Shown here one piece after another: positions 1 to 7,500 of a stretch of DNA of 12,177 bases. The notes beneath the pieces were generated by a model, which was not told the origin of the DNA, searched no databases, and saw only the letters and a list, made by a program, of their open reading frames with translations. Source of the stretch: an uncultured Coriobacteriaceae bacterium. GTDB taxonomy: Bacteria > Actinomycetota > Coriobacteriia > Coriobacteriales > QAMH01. Position 1 is the stretch's first letter; each line of letters starts with the position of its first letter. The stretch lies in assembly GCA_900556425.1 (NCBI GenBank), contig USOR01000014.1, positions 1 to 12,177 of the forward strand, given 5' to 3'. The position numbers and the translations under genes were made by a program.

Positions 1-542
1 CCCTCGGGGTCAAGGCCGAGCGTCGGCTCGTCGAAGATGAGCAACGCGGGACCGTTGATGAGGGCGCGGGCGATGAGCGCGCGACGCGCCTGGCCCGTGG
101 AAAGCGTGAGCATGTCGCGCTCGGACAGCGATGGGATGCCGATCTCGCGGATGGCCTTGCGAGCCTGCTCGACCTGCTCGTCGGAGGCGCCGATGTGGAA
201 GGGCACGCCGACGCTTCCGAAGAAGCCTCCGAGCACGATGTCGAACACCGTGCGGTGCACCATCATGCGCTCCTGCACATCGGTGGACACGAGGCCGACC
301 GTCTCGATAAGGGTCTCCTCGGAGGGGTCGGGCTGACCCATGAAGAGCACCGGCGGCGTCTCGCGCCAAACCGGTTCGATCTCCTTGGTGAGCAGTTTGA
401 CCAGCGTCGACTTACCCGAGCCATTGGGTCCGAGCACGACGATGTGCTCGCCTTGGTTGATGACGAAGTCATCGACGTCGAGGATCACACGGCCGTCCAT
501 CTTTACTTTTGCGTCATGAAGACGAAGCAGTTCCTGAGTCAT
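1..542 (-). CDS. ABC transporter ATP-binding protein, ModF/YlmA-like (partial, C-terminus off window)
   Basis: This is an ATP-hydrolysing ABC subunit or stand-alone ABC protein. Reading leftward from the ATG at 542-540, 180 codons are present before the window ends, with no stop. Walker A GPNGSGKST is at residues 38-46, the signature LSTGQ at 147-151 and Walker B ALLIFDEP at 166-173, so the fold and ATPase residues look intact. The stretch between Walker A and the signature (FMGQPDP, STDVQER, GGFFGS) resembles the ModF/YlmA group, which is often annotated as a molybdenum-transport ATPase, although substrate evidence for that group is weak. An AAGGAG ribosome site lies about six bases before the start. 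The gene begins 13 bases after the typA stop, so the two are probably co-transcribed. A second ATPase domain could lie beyond the edge. The ABC call is certain; the subfamily is moderately sure. Confidence 0.88.
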   Translation of the reverse strand, partial: MTQELLRLHDAKVKMDGRVILDVDDFVINQGEHIVVLGPNGSGKSTLVKLLTKEIEPVWRETPPVLFMGQPDPSEETLIETVGLVSTDVQERMMVHRTVFDIVLGGFFGSVGVPFHIGASDEQVEQARKAIREIGIPSLSERDMLTLSTGQARRALIARALINGPALLIFDEPTLGLDPE

Positions 543-555
543 GGTGGCTCCTTAA

Positions 556-2379
<1,824 letters not shown>

Positions 2380-2398
2380 GTGCGTTATCCCGTTGTCA

Positions 2399-2415
2399 GC
2401 TGTATTTCGTACAGC
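2399..2415. other. Short inverted repeat in the typA leader
   Basis: GCTGTA and TACAGC form a 6-bp perfect inverted repeat around a 5-base spacer (TTTCG), 20 bases before the typA start codon. It could be a small leader hairpin or a protein-binding dyad. It resembles the E. coli LexA form CTGT-N8-ACAG but has a 7-base spacer, and actinobacterial LexA boxes have a different consensus. Function is unknown. Confidence 0.3.
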
Positions 2416-2471
2416 CTTGCAGGATACCACGCTTGATGCGCTCGCGCAGCATTTCATTGTGGGAATGGAGG

Positions 2472-2554
2472 GACTGGGCGACGGGCGACTGGAGGCTTGC
2501 TCTCGCACCCGACCCACGTCTCGCGCGATGCCTCCAGTCGCCCGTCGCCCAGTC
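2472..2554. repeat. 25-bp perfect inverted repeat with 33-base loop
   Basis: Arms at 2472-2496 and 2530-2554 are exact reverse complements over 25 bases; the left arm begins GACTGGGCGACGGGC. The loop is 2497-2529. The element fills most of the 183-base gap between the stop of the 133-residue protein (2563) and the typA start (2379). On the leftward transcript it starts eight bases after that stop codon, as a terminator would, but no T-run follows (the next bases read CCTCCATTCCC). Within each arm the motif GGGCGAC occurs twice in a row. It may be a terminator lacking a U-tract, a transcript-stabilising stem, or a dispersed palindromic repeat. Confidence 0.75.
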
Positions 2555-2562
2555 GCAGCGCA

Positions 2563-2964
2563 CTATCCGAAAAGAAGCTCTTCCTCGCCTGCCGGCATGG
2601 GGTCACTTACCTCGATGTGACCGTCCTCGTCACGTCGGTACAGCATGAAACCGCTCCAGGCGCAGTCCATGCCGCGCTCGCCAAACTCGAAGAGCAGCGC
2701 CGGCTGACCGGAATCGGTCTCGTCTTCCTGAACGAAGCCCTGGGTGAGCAACGCATAGCGCGTGCAGTCCTTGCCATAGGAACGTACCTGCTCGCGAGCG
2801 GCACGATAGCAACCATCGGGTGTGTCATCCTCGAAGGTCAGTAACTCGTCATCGCAATCCACCGCAAGCATGACGGGAACATCGTCATGCACGTCGAGCA
2901 TGTCAATCGCTGTCTGGATGAGCGCAATCGAAAGCTGATCGAGCTCAGGCGAAATCTGCGGCAT
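2563..2964 (-). CDS. Hypothetical protein, 133 residues
   Basis: I do not recognise this family. The gene is supported by an ATG at 2964-2962 with a strong AGGAGG ribosome site nine bases upstream, a clean stop, and codon use like its neighbours. The product is soluble and strongly acidic (runs such as DCDDE, FEDDTPDG, QEDETDSG and AGEEE), with three cysteines, no signal peptide and no membrane segment. A hydrophobic N-terminal helix (LSIALIQTAIDML, about residues 11-23) precedes an alpha/beta-looking middle (VPVMLAVD) and a C-terminal part with YRRDEDGHIEV. It lies between ecfA2 and typA, bracketed by long perfect inverted repeats on both sides, so it may be transcribed as a separate unit. 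Nothing in the sequence ties it to riboflavin or translation. Confidence 0.78.
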   Translation of the reverse strand: MPQISPELDQLSIALIQTAIDMLDVHDDVPVMLAVDCDDELLTFEDDTPDGCYRAAREQVRSYGKDCTRYALLTQGFVQEDETDSGQPALLFEFGERGMDCAWSGFMLYRRDEDGHIEVSDPMPAGEEELLFG

Positions 2965-2997
2965 GGTTATGTACCTCCTATACGGTGGACGCGGAAA

Positions 2998-3062
2998 TGA
3001 GACACTTGCTCAGGGACGTTGTCTCATAGCAAATGAGACAACGTCCCTGAGCAAGTGTCTCA
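2998..3062 (-). terminator. 30-bp perfect inverted repeat after ecfA2 (candidate terminator)
   Basis: Arms at 2998-3027 and 3033-3062 are exact reverse complements over 30 bases with a 5-base loop (AGCAA). Each arm itself starts with TGAGACA and ends with TGTCTCAT, so each could also fold alone. On the leftward transcript it begins 11 bases after the ecfA2 stop codon (3074-3076) and is followed by only a short T-run (TTTCC), then the ribosome site of the next gene. Likely roles are terminating or stabilising the ribU-ecfA1-ecfA2 message. The GGGACGTTGTCTCA core resembles the TTTTGTCT repeats near 7340-7500. Confidence 0.7.
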
Positions 3063-3073
3063 CGTCCCCACTG

Positions 3074-3910
3074 TCACGCACGCAGCGCAATCAGCGCCTC
3101 GACAAGCTGTTGCTCATCGAGAATGGGCTCAGGCAATACGAACCCGCGTTGTGCCAATTCTAGGGCAAACTTCGTGGCGCGGGGCACGTCAAGGTTGATG
3201 CGACGCAACTCGGCGGCGTTTTGCGCCGTGAACAGCTCGTCGGGTGTTCCCTGCATGTGCAGCACGCCGTGATCGAGCACGACGATGCGCGAACAGAGCT
3301 CGGCGACGTCATCCATCGAATGCGAGACGAGCACGATGGTGAGACCCTGATCGTTGAGGTCACGCAGGTAATTGCGAATCTCGTCCACCGTCGCAGGATC
3401 CATACCGGCAGCAGGCTCGTCGAGCACGAGTACGCTCGGCTCCATCGCGAGTATGCCGGCAAGCGCCACACGGCGCTGCTGGCCGCCCGAGAGATCGAAG
3501 GGGCTTCGTTGTGCGATGGCGTCGTAATCCAACCCCACATGATCGAGGGCCTCTCGCACGCGTCGATCCACCTCGTCATCGGACAATCCCAAGTTGCGAG
3601 GACCGAAGGCGACATCCTCGGCAACCGTGTTGGCAAAAAGCTGCGTCTCGGGGTATTGGAAAGCCAAGCCAACCTTCGTGCGCACCTCGCGGCGCAACTT
3701 GCGCTCGCGCGTGTCGAGCCCATCCACGAGCACACGTCCGGCCGTGGGGACGAGCAAGGCGTCCATGAGCTGCACGAGCGTCGACTTACCCGAGCCAGTG
3801 TGACCGATGACGCCCAGGAACTCGCCGTCCTCCACGACAAGGTCGATGTTCTGGAGGGCGTCATGCTCGTCGTCGTAGGAGAAGCTCACCTGTTCGAAAG
3901 CAATTGGCAC
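3074..3910 (-). CDS. ecfA2: Energy-coupling factor transporter ATPase EcfA2
   Basis: This is one of the two ATPases that power an ECF-type vitamin importer, pairing with EcfA1 on the inner face of the membrane. The protein has 278 residues, normal for the family. Walker A GHTGSGKST is at 36-44, typical of EcfA2 rather than EcfA1. The Q-loop glutamine is in FQYPETQLF (Q85), the signature LSGGQ is at 140-144, Walker B VLVLDEP at 160-166, and the switch histidine is in VSHSMDD (H197). The start is a GTG at 3910-3908, set by a strong GGAGGAG site just upstream; the next in-frame methionine lies inside the domain. It overlaps the end of ecfA1 by 25 bases, so translational coupling is likely. It is the last gene before a long hairpin, and no ecfT follows. 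Confidence 0.95.
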   Translation of the reverse strand: MPIAFEQVSFSYDDEHDALQNIDLVVEDGEFLGVIGHTGSGKSTLVQLMDALLVPTAGRVLVDGLDTRERKLRREVRTKVGLAFQYPETQLFANTVAEDVAFGPRNLGLSDDEVDRRVREALDHVGLDYDAIAQRSPFDLSGGQQRRVALAGILAMEPSVLVLDEPAAGMDPATVDEIRNYLRDLNDQGLTIVLVSHSMDDVAELCSRIVVLDHGVLHMQGTPDELFTAQNAAELRRINLDVPRATKFALELAQRGFVLPEPILDEQQLVEALIALRA

Positions 3911-4737
3911 AGCTCCTCCTCCAGCTTCTCCTCGGAAAGCCCCATCCCGACCTCGATTCCTCGCGCGCGCAGGTCCTCCGCAAGCTGAATCGAGAACGGC
4001 AGCTCGAGGCGCAACGCACGCAGCGCAGCGGCATCGGTGAAGACCTCATCGGGCGTGCCCGCGAGTGCGATGCGTCCGCGATCGAGTACGACGACCTTGT
4101 CGGCATTGAGCGCGTCTTCCATGAAGTGCGTGATGAGCACGACGGTCATTCCATCGGCATTGAGCTCGTGGGCCACGCGCGTGATGCCACGCCTGCCGCG
4201 GGCATCGAGCATGGCGCCCGGCTCGTCGAGTATGAGGATTCGCGGCCGCATGGCCAGAACGCCCGCGATGGCGATACGCTGCTTTTGGCCGCCGGACAGA
4301 CTCTCGATTTCGTCAAGCGCATGGTCTTGCATGGCAACGGTCGCAAGCGCCTCTTCGACGCGTGCGCGAATCTCGTCGGGAGCGAGGCCAAGGTTTTCCG
4401 GGCCGAAGGCGACATCGTCACGCACGACGGAGGCGACGGCCTGATTGTCGGGATTCTGAAACACCATGCCCGCGCTCTCTCGGATGGCAAAGACGCTGCG
4501 CTCATCACGCGTATCGAGGCCACCTACCGTGACACGTCCGCCCGTGGGCGTAAGCAACGCGTTGATGTGCTTGGCCAGCGTCGACTTGCCCGAGCCATTG
4601 GCGCCGAGAACGGCGACGAATTGACCGGCCTCGATATCCAGGCAGATGTCATCGAGCACGCAGGGTGCATCTGCCTTGTACGTAAACGATACGTGATCGA
4701 ACGAAATGCTGCCTGGATTGTCGAGGCCGTCACTCAT
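3886..4737 (-). CDS. ecfA1: Energy-coupling factor transporter ATPase EcfA1
   Basis: This is the partner ATPase of EcfA2 in the ECF vitamin-uptake complex, 283 residues long. Walker A GANGSGKST is at 45-53, the Q-loop glutamine in VFQNPDNQ (Q94), the signature LSGGQ at 147-151, Walker B ILILDEP at 167-173, and the switch histidine in ITHFMED (H204). After the catalytic glutamate it reads PGAMLDARGR where many EcfA1 proteins have ATSMLDPxGR; catalytic residues are kept. The C-terminal tail (LSEEKLEEELCQLL) suits the helical region that docks on EcfT in this family. The ATG at 4737-4735 lies only three bases after the ribU stop, and the 3' end overlaps ecfA2, so the three genes form one tightly packed operon. 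Confidence 0.95.
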   Translation of the reverse strand: MSDGLDNPGSISFDHVSFTYKADAPCVLDDICLDIEAGQFVAVLGANGSGKSTLAKHINALLTPTGGRVTVGGLDTRDERSVFAIRESAGMVFQNPDNQAVASVVRDDVAFGPENLGLAPDEIRARVEEALATVAMQDHALDEIESLSGGQKQRIAIAGVLAMRPRILILDEPGAMLDARGRRGITRVAHELNADGMTVVLITHFMEDALNADKVVVLDRGRIALAGTPDEVFTDAAALRALRLELPFSIQLAEDLRARGIEVGMGLSEEKLEEELCQLLSNR

Positions 4738-4740
4738 ACG

Positions 4741-5322
4741 CTAGTCCTTGGACATGAGGTTCTCGACCGGTTTGTAGAGCACGAAGGCAAGCACATCGTT
4801 GATGAGAATCTTGAGCGCGTTGAAGGGCAGCAGGATGGGGATGATCATGGCGGCGACCGTCGCCACGTCCGTGCCCGTGTAGATGGGCGTGATGAGCAGG
4901 TTACCCACGATGGCGCCGGCCAGCGAGAGGACAGAGCCTACGATGATGCCGATGAGCAGCGTCGTGCGCGTCTTCTTGGTGCGATAGATGAGCGCCATGG
5001 GCACGATCCAGCATGCCACGGCGATGATGGTCATGAGCGAGCCCCAAGGATCACCCATGATGAGGCCATGGATGGCAGCCGAGGCAATGCCCACGAGCAA
5101 GCCAGCACCCACACCAAGGCCGCAGGCTGCAAAGCCCGCGATGACGGCCGACGGGTCGTACTTCAGAAACGGTGCCGCGGGAAAGATGGGTGCCTCGATG
5201 AAGGACAGGATGAGCGAAAGCGCCGTGAAGAGCGCAAGCAGGACGAGCTTGCGCGTGCTCCATGCGGCCTTGCGTGATTGCTGCGGGGTGACGCTCCCGC
5301 CTGCGTGAGAGATTTCGGACAT
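4741..5322 (-). CDS. ribU: Riboflavin ECF transporter substrate-binding subunit RibU
   Basis: This is the membrane S-component that binds riboflavin and hands it to the ECF energising module. The protein has 193 residues, with a short charged N-terminus and about six hydrophobic segments (roughly 25-42, 57-87, 95-113, 120-145, 155-167, 172-185). The RibU hallmark IEAPIFPAAPFLKYDPS sits at about 42-58, and LPFNALKILINDVLAFVLYK near the C-terminus also fits the family. The ATG at 5322-5320 has an AAAGGAG site nine bases upstream, directly beside the 3' arm of the FMN riboswitch. That placement strongly supports flavin-controlled riboflavin uptake. It is the first gene of ribU-ecfA1-ecfA2. Function is supported by both sequence and riboswitch. 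Confidence 0.95.
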   Translation of the reverse strand: MSEISHAGGSVTPQQSRKAAWSTRKLVLLALFTALSLILSFIEAPIFPAAPFLKYDPSAVIAGFAACGLGVGAGLLVGIASAAIHGLIMGDPWGSLMTIIAVACWIVPMALIYRTKKTRTTLLIGIIVGSVLSLAGAIVGNLLITPIYTGTDVATVAAMIIPILLPFNALKILINDVLAFVLYKPVENLMSKD

Positions 5323-5338
5323 AGTAATCCGCTCCTTT

Positions 5339-5472
5339 CTGCTCTCTCATCCGGACTATGACCGTCGGCTCCAGAGTCTCACTGGATCGGCCCTTCCGAA
5401 GAAGGGTTTGCGGGCTGCGCGGCGCCTCTGGCCGCTTACCGCCGGTGGGGAATTCCGCCCCGCCTTGAACAG
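5339..5472 (-). promoter_or_regulatory. FMN riboswitch (RFN element) upstream of ribU
   Basis: Read leftward, the conserved RFN blocks appear in order: GGCGGGGCGG, AATTCCCCACCGGCGGT, AGCCCGC, GTGAGACTCTGGAGCCGACGGT (in parts) and AGTCCGGATGAGAGAG. The closing P1 stem can be drawn between CTGTTC (5472-5467) and GAGCAG (5344-5339). A variable arm ends in the CTTCTTCGGAAG hairpin. The AAAGGAG ribosome site of ribU (5338-5332) touches the 3' side of P1 and no terminator hairpin with a T-run separates them. Control is therefore probably at translation initiation: FMN binding would hide the ribosome site and lower riboflavin import. The motif is certain; the mechanism is inferred. Confidence 0.97.
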
Positions 5473-5482
5473 ATGCGTCGTT

Positions 5483-5507
5483 CATTATAGCCATTGCGTC
5501 TATAATG
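5483..5507. promoter_or_regulatory. Symmetric divergent -10 elements (ribU operon and aminotransferase)
   Basis: CATTATAG (5483-5490) and CTATAATG (5500-5507) are a perfect 8-bp inverted repeat with a 9-base spacer. Each half contains TATAAT in the direction of its own gene: forward at 5501-5506 for the aminotransferase, leftward at 5489-5484 for the riboswitch/ribU leader. At 17 bases' spacing neither has a convincing -35 hexamer (TCGTTC forward, GCGCCC leftward). The two start sites would lie about 35 bases apart with interleaved promoters, so they could compete for polymerase. One of the two may be only a by-product of the symmetry. Confidence 0.55.
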
Positions 5508-5543
5508 GGCGCCGACATTTTCACCACGAGGAAAGAAGCGGGC

Positions 5544-6830
5544 ATGACCGAGTACAAGGACCTGAGCACAGACGAGATGCGTACGCTCTACGACGCGCTT
5601 GAAAGGCAATACGAGGAGTATTGCGCCTTGGATCTCGAACTCAACATGGCCCGTGGCAAGCCGAGCCCCGAACAGCTCGAGCTCAGCATGCCGATGCTCG
5701 ACTGCGTTAACTCGACAAGCGACTACCGCGCCGTTGACGGCACCGACTGCCGTAACTATGGTGTGCTTGCCGGCCTGCCCGAAGCACGTACGTTCATCGC
5801 CAACATGCTCGACGTTGCGCCCGAGCAAGTCGTCGTGTGCGGCGCCTCGAGTCTCAACGTCATGTTCGACACCATCGCACGTGCCTGGATTTCCGGCCTA
5901 GGCGGACAGCTGCCCTGGAGCAAACTCGATAGCGTCAAGTTCATCTGCCCTGTTCCTGGCTATGACCGTCACTTCGCCATCTGCGAGCACTTCGGCATCG
6001 AGATGATCCCCGTCGAGCTGGGCGAGGATGGCCCGGACGTCGCCGAGGTCGCGCGCCTCGTGGCAGACCCGGCGGTCAAGGGCATCTGGTGCGTCCCCCA
6101 GTACTCGAACCCCTGTGGCTACACCTACTCGGACGAAGTCGTGCGCGGGCTGGCTGCACTTGAGCCGGCCGCTAGCGACTTCAGGATCTTCTGGGACAAT
6201 GCCTACGCCGTGCACCATCTCTATGATGACCCCACGCAGCAGGATCACGTGCTCAACATCATCGATGCTTGCGCCGATGCGGGCCATCCCGACATGGTCT
6301 TCGAGTTCTGCTCGACCTCGAAGGTGACGCTTCCCGGAGCGGGTATCTCGGCTTTTGTGTCGAGCGTCACCAACGTGGACGAGATGCTCGCGGCGATGGG
6401 AGCGCAGACCATCGGCTTCGACAAGCTCAATCAGCTGCGTCACGTACGCTTTTTGGAAGATGCCGAGGGCGTTGCCGCACACATGAGCAAGCACGCGGAG
6501 CTGCTGCGTCCGCGTTTCGAGAAGGTGCTCGAGATCTTCGACGAGGACTTGGGTGACACGGGCATTGGAAGCTGGACCCGCCCGCGCGGTGGCTACTTTA
6601 TCAGCTTCACCGGCCTTGACGGTACGGCCAAGGCGACCGTGGCCAAGGCCAAGGAAGCGGGCGTCGCACTGACGGGCGCTGGCGCGACTTGGCCGTACGG
6701 AGACGACCCGCATGACTCCAACATCCGCATCGCCCCGAGCTTCCCGAGCATCGAGGAACTCGAGCAGGCAGCGCGCATCTTCACCGTCTGCGCGCGCATG
6801 ACCGCCCTCGAAAAGCTGCTAGGGGAATGA
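5544..6830 (+). CDS. PLP-dependent aminotransferase, AspC4-like (type Ic aspartate aminotransferase)
   Basis: This is a cytosolic fold-type I aminotransferase, most likely moving the amino group between aspartate and 2-oxoglutarate. The protein has 428 residues. Family-specific features are MARGKPSPEQLEL near residues 35-47, NYGVLAGLPEAR at 71-82, SNPCG at 188-192, WDNAY at 217-221 and the PLP lysine in STSKVTLPGAG (K260). A carboxylate-binding arginine is plausible in NIRIAP near the end. These mark the Aminotran_MocR-type (PF12897) group that includes Corynebacterium AspT/AspC4. The frame is open from 5505, but the ATG at 5544 is preferred: AGGAAAG lies about ten bases upstream, and 5505 is only about five bases past the -10 box. 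The gene is monocistronic and converges on the rhodanese gene. Substrate is inferred from family. Confidence 0.9.
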   Translation: MTEYKDLSTDEMRTLYDALERQYEEYCALDLELNMARGKPSPEQLELSMPMLDCVNSTSDYRAVDGTDCRNYGVLAGLPEARTFIANMLDVAPEQVVVCGASSLNVMFDTIARAWISGLGGQLPWSKLDSVKFICPVPGYDRHFAICEHFGIEMIPVELGEDGPDVAEVARLVADPAVKGIWCVPQYSNPCGYTYSDEVVRGLAALEPAASDFRIFWDNAYAVHHLYDDPTQQDHVLNIIDACADAGHPDMVFEFCSTSKVTLPGAGISAFVSSVTNVDEMLAAMGAQTIGFDKLNQLRHVRFLEDAEGVAAHMSKHAELLRPRFEKVLEIFDEDLGDTGIGSWTRPRGGYFISFTGLDGTAKATVAKAKEAGVALTGAGATWPYGDDPHDSNIRIAPSFPSIEELEQAARIFTVCARMTALEKLLGE

Positions 6831-6861
6831 AAAGCGACCCCCGGATTTCTCCGAGGGCCGC
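6826..6861 (-). terminator. GAAA-tetraloop hairpin terminator of the rhodanese gene
   Basis: On the leftward transcript, arms 6861-6850 and 6845-6834 form a 12-bp stem closed by a GAAA loop (6849-6846) and followed by TTTTCATT. Two positions that are A-C mismatches in a forward transcript become G-U pairs in the leftward one, and the loop is GNRA only in that direction, so the leftward RNA is the functional form. It lies 57 bases beyond the rhodanese stop and its T-run crosses the aminotransferase stop codon. A near-identical hairpin is at 7436-7463. Confidence 0.7.
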
Positions 6862-6867
6862 TTGACT

Positions 6868-6900
6868 AGACAATTGTCGCCGGGGCGCTTTTATCTGGTT
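6868..6900. repeat. AGACAA/TTTTATCT palindromic repeat, copy 1
   Basis: The sequence reads AGACAATTGTCGCCGGGG, then CGCTTTTATCTGGTT. Together with the adjoining hairpin it aligns without gaps to 7433-7498 (50 of 66 bases, and 30 of 31 across the hairpin part). Its TTTTATCTGGTT end matches TTTTGTCTGGTT at 7359-7370. A 10-bp palindrome, GACAATTGTC, lies at 6869-6878. The repeat is somewhat decayed relative to the copy at 7470-7498. Confidence 0.6.
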
Positions 6901-6917
6901 ATTTTCGACGAAACGCC

Positions 6918-7268
6918 TTACTTCTCGACTGGGCGTGAGGAGTCGGAGATCCAGTCGATCCAGCTGCCCTCGTAGCACTTCTGGCAGGTGTTGCCGGCAT
7001 TCTCGAGCAGGTCGCAGGCTTCGCGTGCAAGGCCGCCGTTGTAGCAGTAGACGATGAAGTCCTTGGTGGGGTCGATTCCGGCATCGAGAACCTCGCGCAG
7101 GAAGAACTCGGTCGTGTCCTCGGGAGCGTCCTTGGCCTCCATAAGCGGGGCCGAAACCGCACCGGGAATGCGGCTTTCCAGGTACATGTCCTTGGGACGC
7201 ACGTCCAGAATAGGCATCTTGCCAAGGTGCTCGAGCACGTAGGCGGCATCAACGATTTCGTATTTCAT
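6918..7268 (-). CDS. Rhodanese-like sulfurtransferase, single domain
   Basis: This is a small cytoplasmic rhodanese-fold protein of 116 residues that would carry sulfane sulfur on a cysteine. ILDVRPKDMYLESRIPGA (residues 20-37) is the typical opening of the fold, and VYCYNGGLAREA places the catalytic cysteine at C75 in a CYNGGLA loop. GSWIDW at 101-106 matches the usual Gly-rich/aromatic end. The loop lacks the arginine of the common CxxGxR form, and a second CxxC pair (C95, C98) sits near the C-terminus, which is unusual. The ATG at 7268-7266 has a strong AAAGGAGG site. It is transcribed in the same direction as the iron-sulfur gene, 232 bases away across terminator-like repeats, so it is probably a separate unit. 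A role in molybdenum-cofactor sulfur chemistry is only a guess. Confidence 0.88.
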   Translation of the reverse strand: MKYEIVDAAYVLEHLGKMPILDVRPKDMYLESRIPGAVSAPLMEAKDAPEDTTEFFLREVLDAGIDPTKDFIVYCYNGGLAREACDLLENAGNTCQKCYEGSWIDWISDSSRPVEK

Positions 7269-7338
7269 GGGAACCTCCTTTTATAGTCGATAGCGATGAT
7301 TTCATTTTAGCAGCAGAACGTGAGCGAAACGTCAGCGT

Positions 7339-7370
7339 GACAAAACGCGCCGGGGACGTTTTGTCTGGTT
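7339..7370. repeat. GACAAAACG/CGTTTTGTC palindromic repeat, copy 2
   Basis: GACAAAACG (7339-7347) and CGTTTTGTC (7357-7365) are perfect 9-bp arms around CGCCGGGGA. The right half continues as TTTTGTCTGGTT (7359-7370), which is also the perfect complement of AACCAGACAAAA at 7389-7400. Two mutually exclusive hairpins are therefore possible here. It sits about 70 bases before the rhodanese start on the leftward strand. Confidence 0.7.
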
Positions 7371-7388
7371 TCGGGACATCTGTCACAT

Positions 7389-7420
7389 AACCAGACAAAA
7401 ATGCCCTGGCGAGCTTTGCC
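7389..7420. repeat. AACCAGACAAAA repeat, copy 3 (decayed)
   Basis: It begins AACCAGACAAAA; positions 7394-7420 match 22 of 27 bases of the better copy at 7471-7497 (shared GGCGAG and TTTG core). Its right arm has decayed (CTTTGCC in place of TTTTGTC). The AACCAGACAAAA half pairs with 7359-7370 of copy 2 in a 12-bp stem with an 18-base loop. Confidence 0.6.
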
Positions 7421-7428
7421 CGATCGCA

Positions 7429-7463
7429 AACGAAAGCGGCCCCCGGATTTCTCCGAGGGCCGC
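7429..7463 (-). terminator. GAAA-tetraloop hairpin terminator of the iron-sulfur gene
   Basis: On the leftward transcript the arms 7463-7452 and 7447-7436 pair over 12 bp, with one G-U and no mismatch, around a GAAA loop, followed by TTTCGTTT. It lies about 37 bases past the stop of the iron-sulfur gene, with a palindromic repeat (7470-7498) between. It is almost identical to the hairpin at 6834-6861. Probable intrinsic terminator of the oxidoreductase operon. Confidence 0.72.
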
Positions 7464-7469
7464 CCGATA

Positions 7470-7498
7470 AGACAAAAGTGCTCCGGCGAGTTTTGTCT
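7470..7498. repeat. AGACAAAA/TTTTGTCT palindromic repeat, copy 4
   Basis: AGACAAAA (7470-7477) and TTTTGTCT (7491-7498) are perfect 8-bp arms around GTGCTCCGGCGAG. It lies two bases after the stop codon of the iron-sulfur gene on the leftward strand and immediately precedes the tetraloop terminator. This is the best-preserved of the repeats joined to a terminator hairpin. Confidence 0.7.
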
Positions 7499-7500
7499 CA

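Noticed and set aside
2399..2415. LexA/SOS box before typA
   Set aside because: The spacer is seven bases rather than eight, the consensus is the enterobacterial one, and typA is not an expected SOS gene; left as an unexplained dyad.
2380..2517. Upstream extension of typA
   Set aside because: The 46 extra codons cross the inverted repeat, have no family homology, and TypA length is already normal from 2379.
3904..5277. Forward open frame of 457 codons opposite ecfA1 and ribU
   Set aside because: It spans two well-supported genes on the other strand, has Arg/Asp/His-rich low-complexity character and no ribosome site.
5898..6713. Leftward open frame of 271 codons opposite the aminotransferase
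   Set aside because: Antisense to a complete PLP enzyme with intact active-site residues; no motif.
6831..7498. CRISPR-like array
   Set aside because: The repeats are few, differ in sequence, are palindromic, and have no uniform spacers or cas genes.
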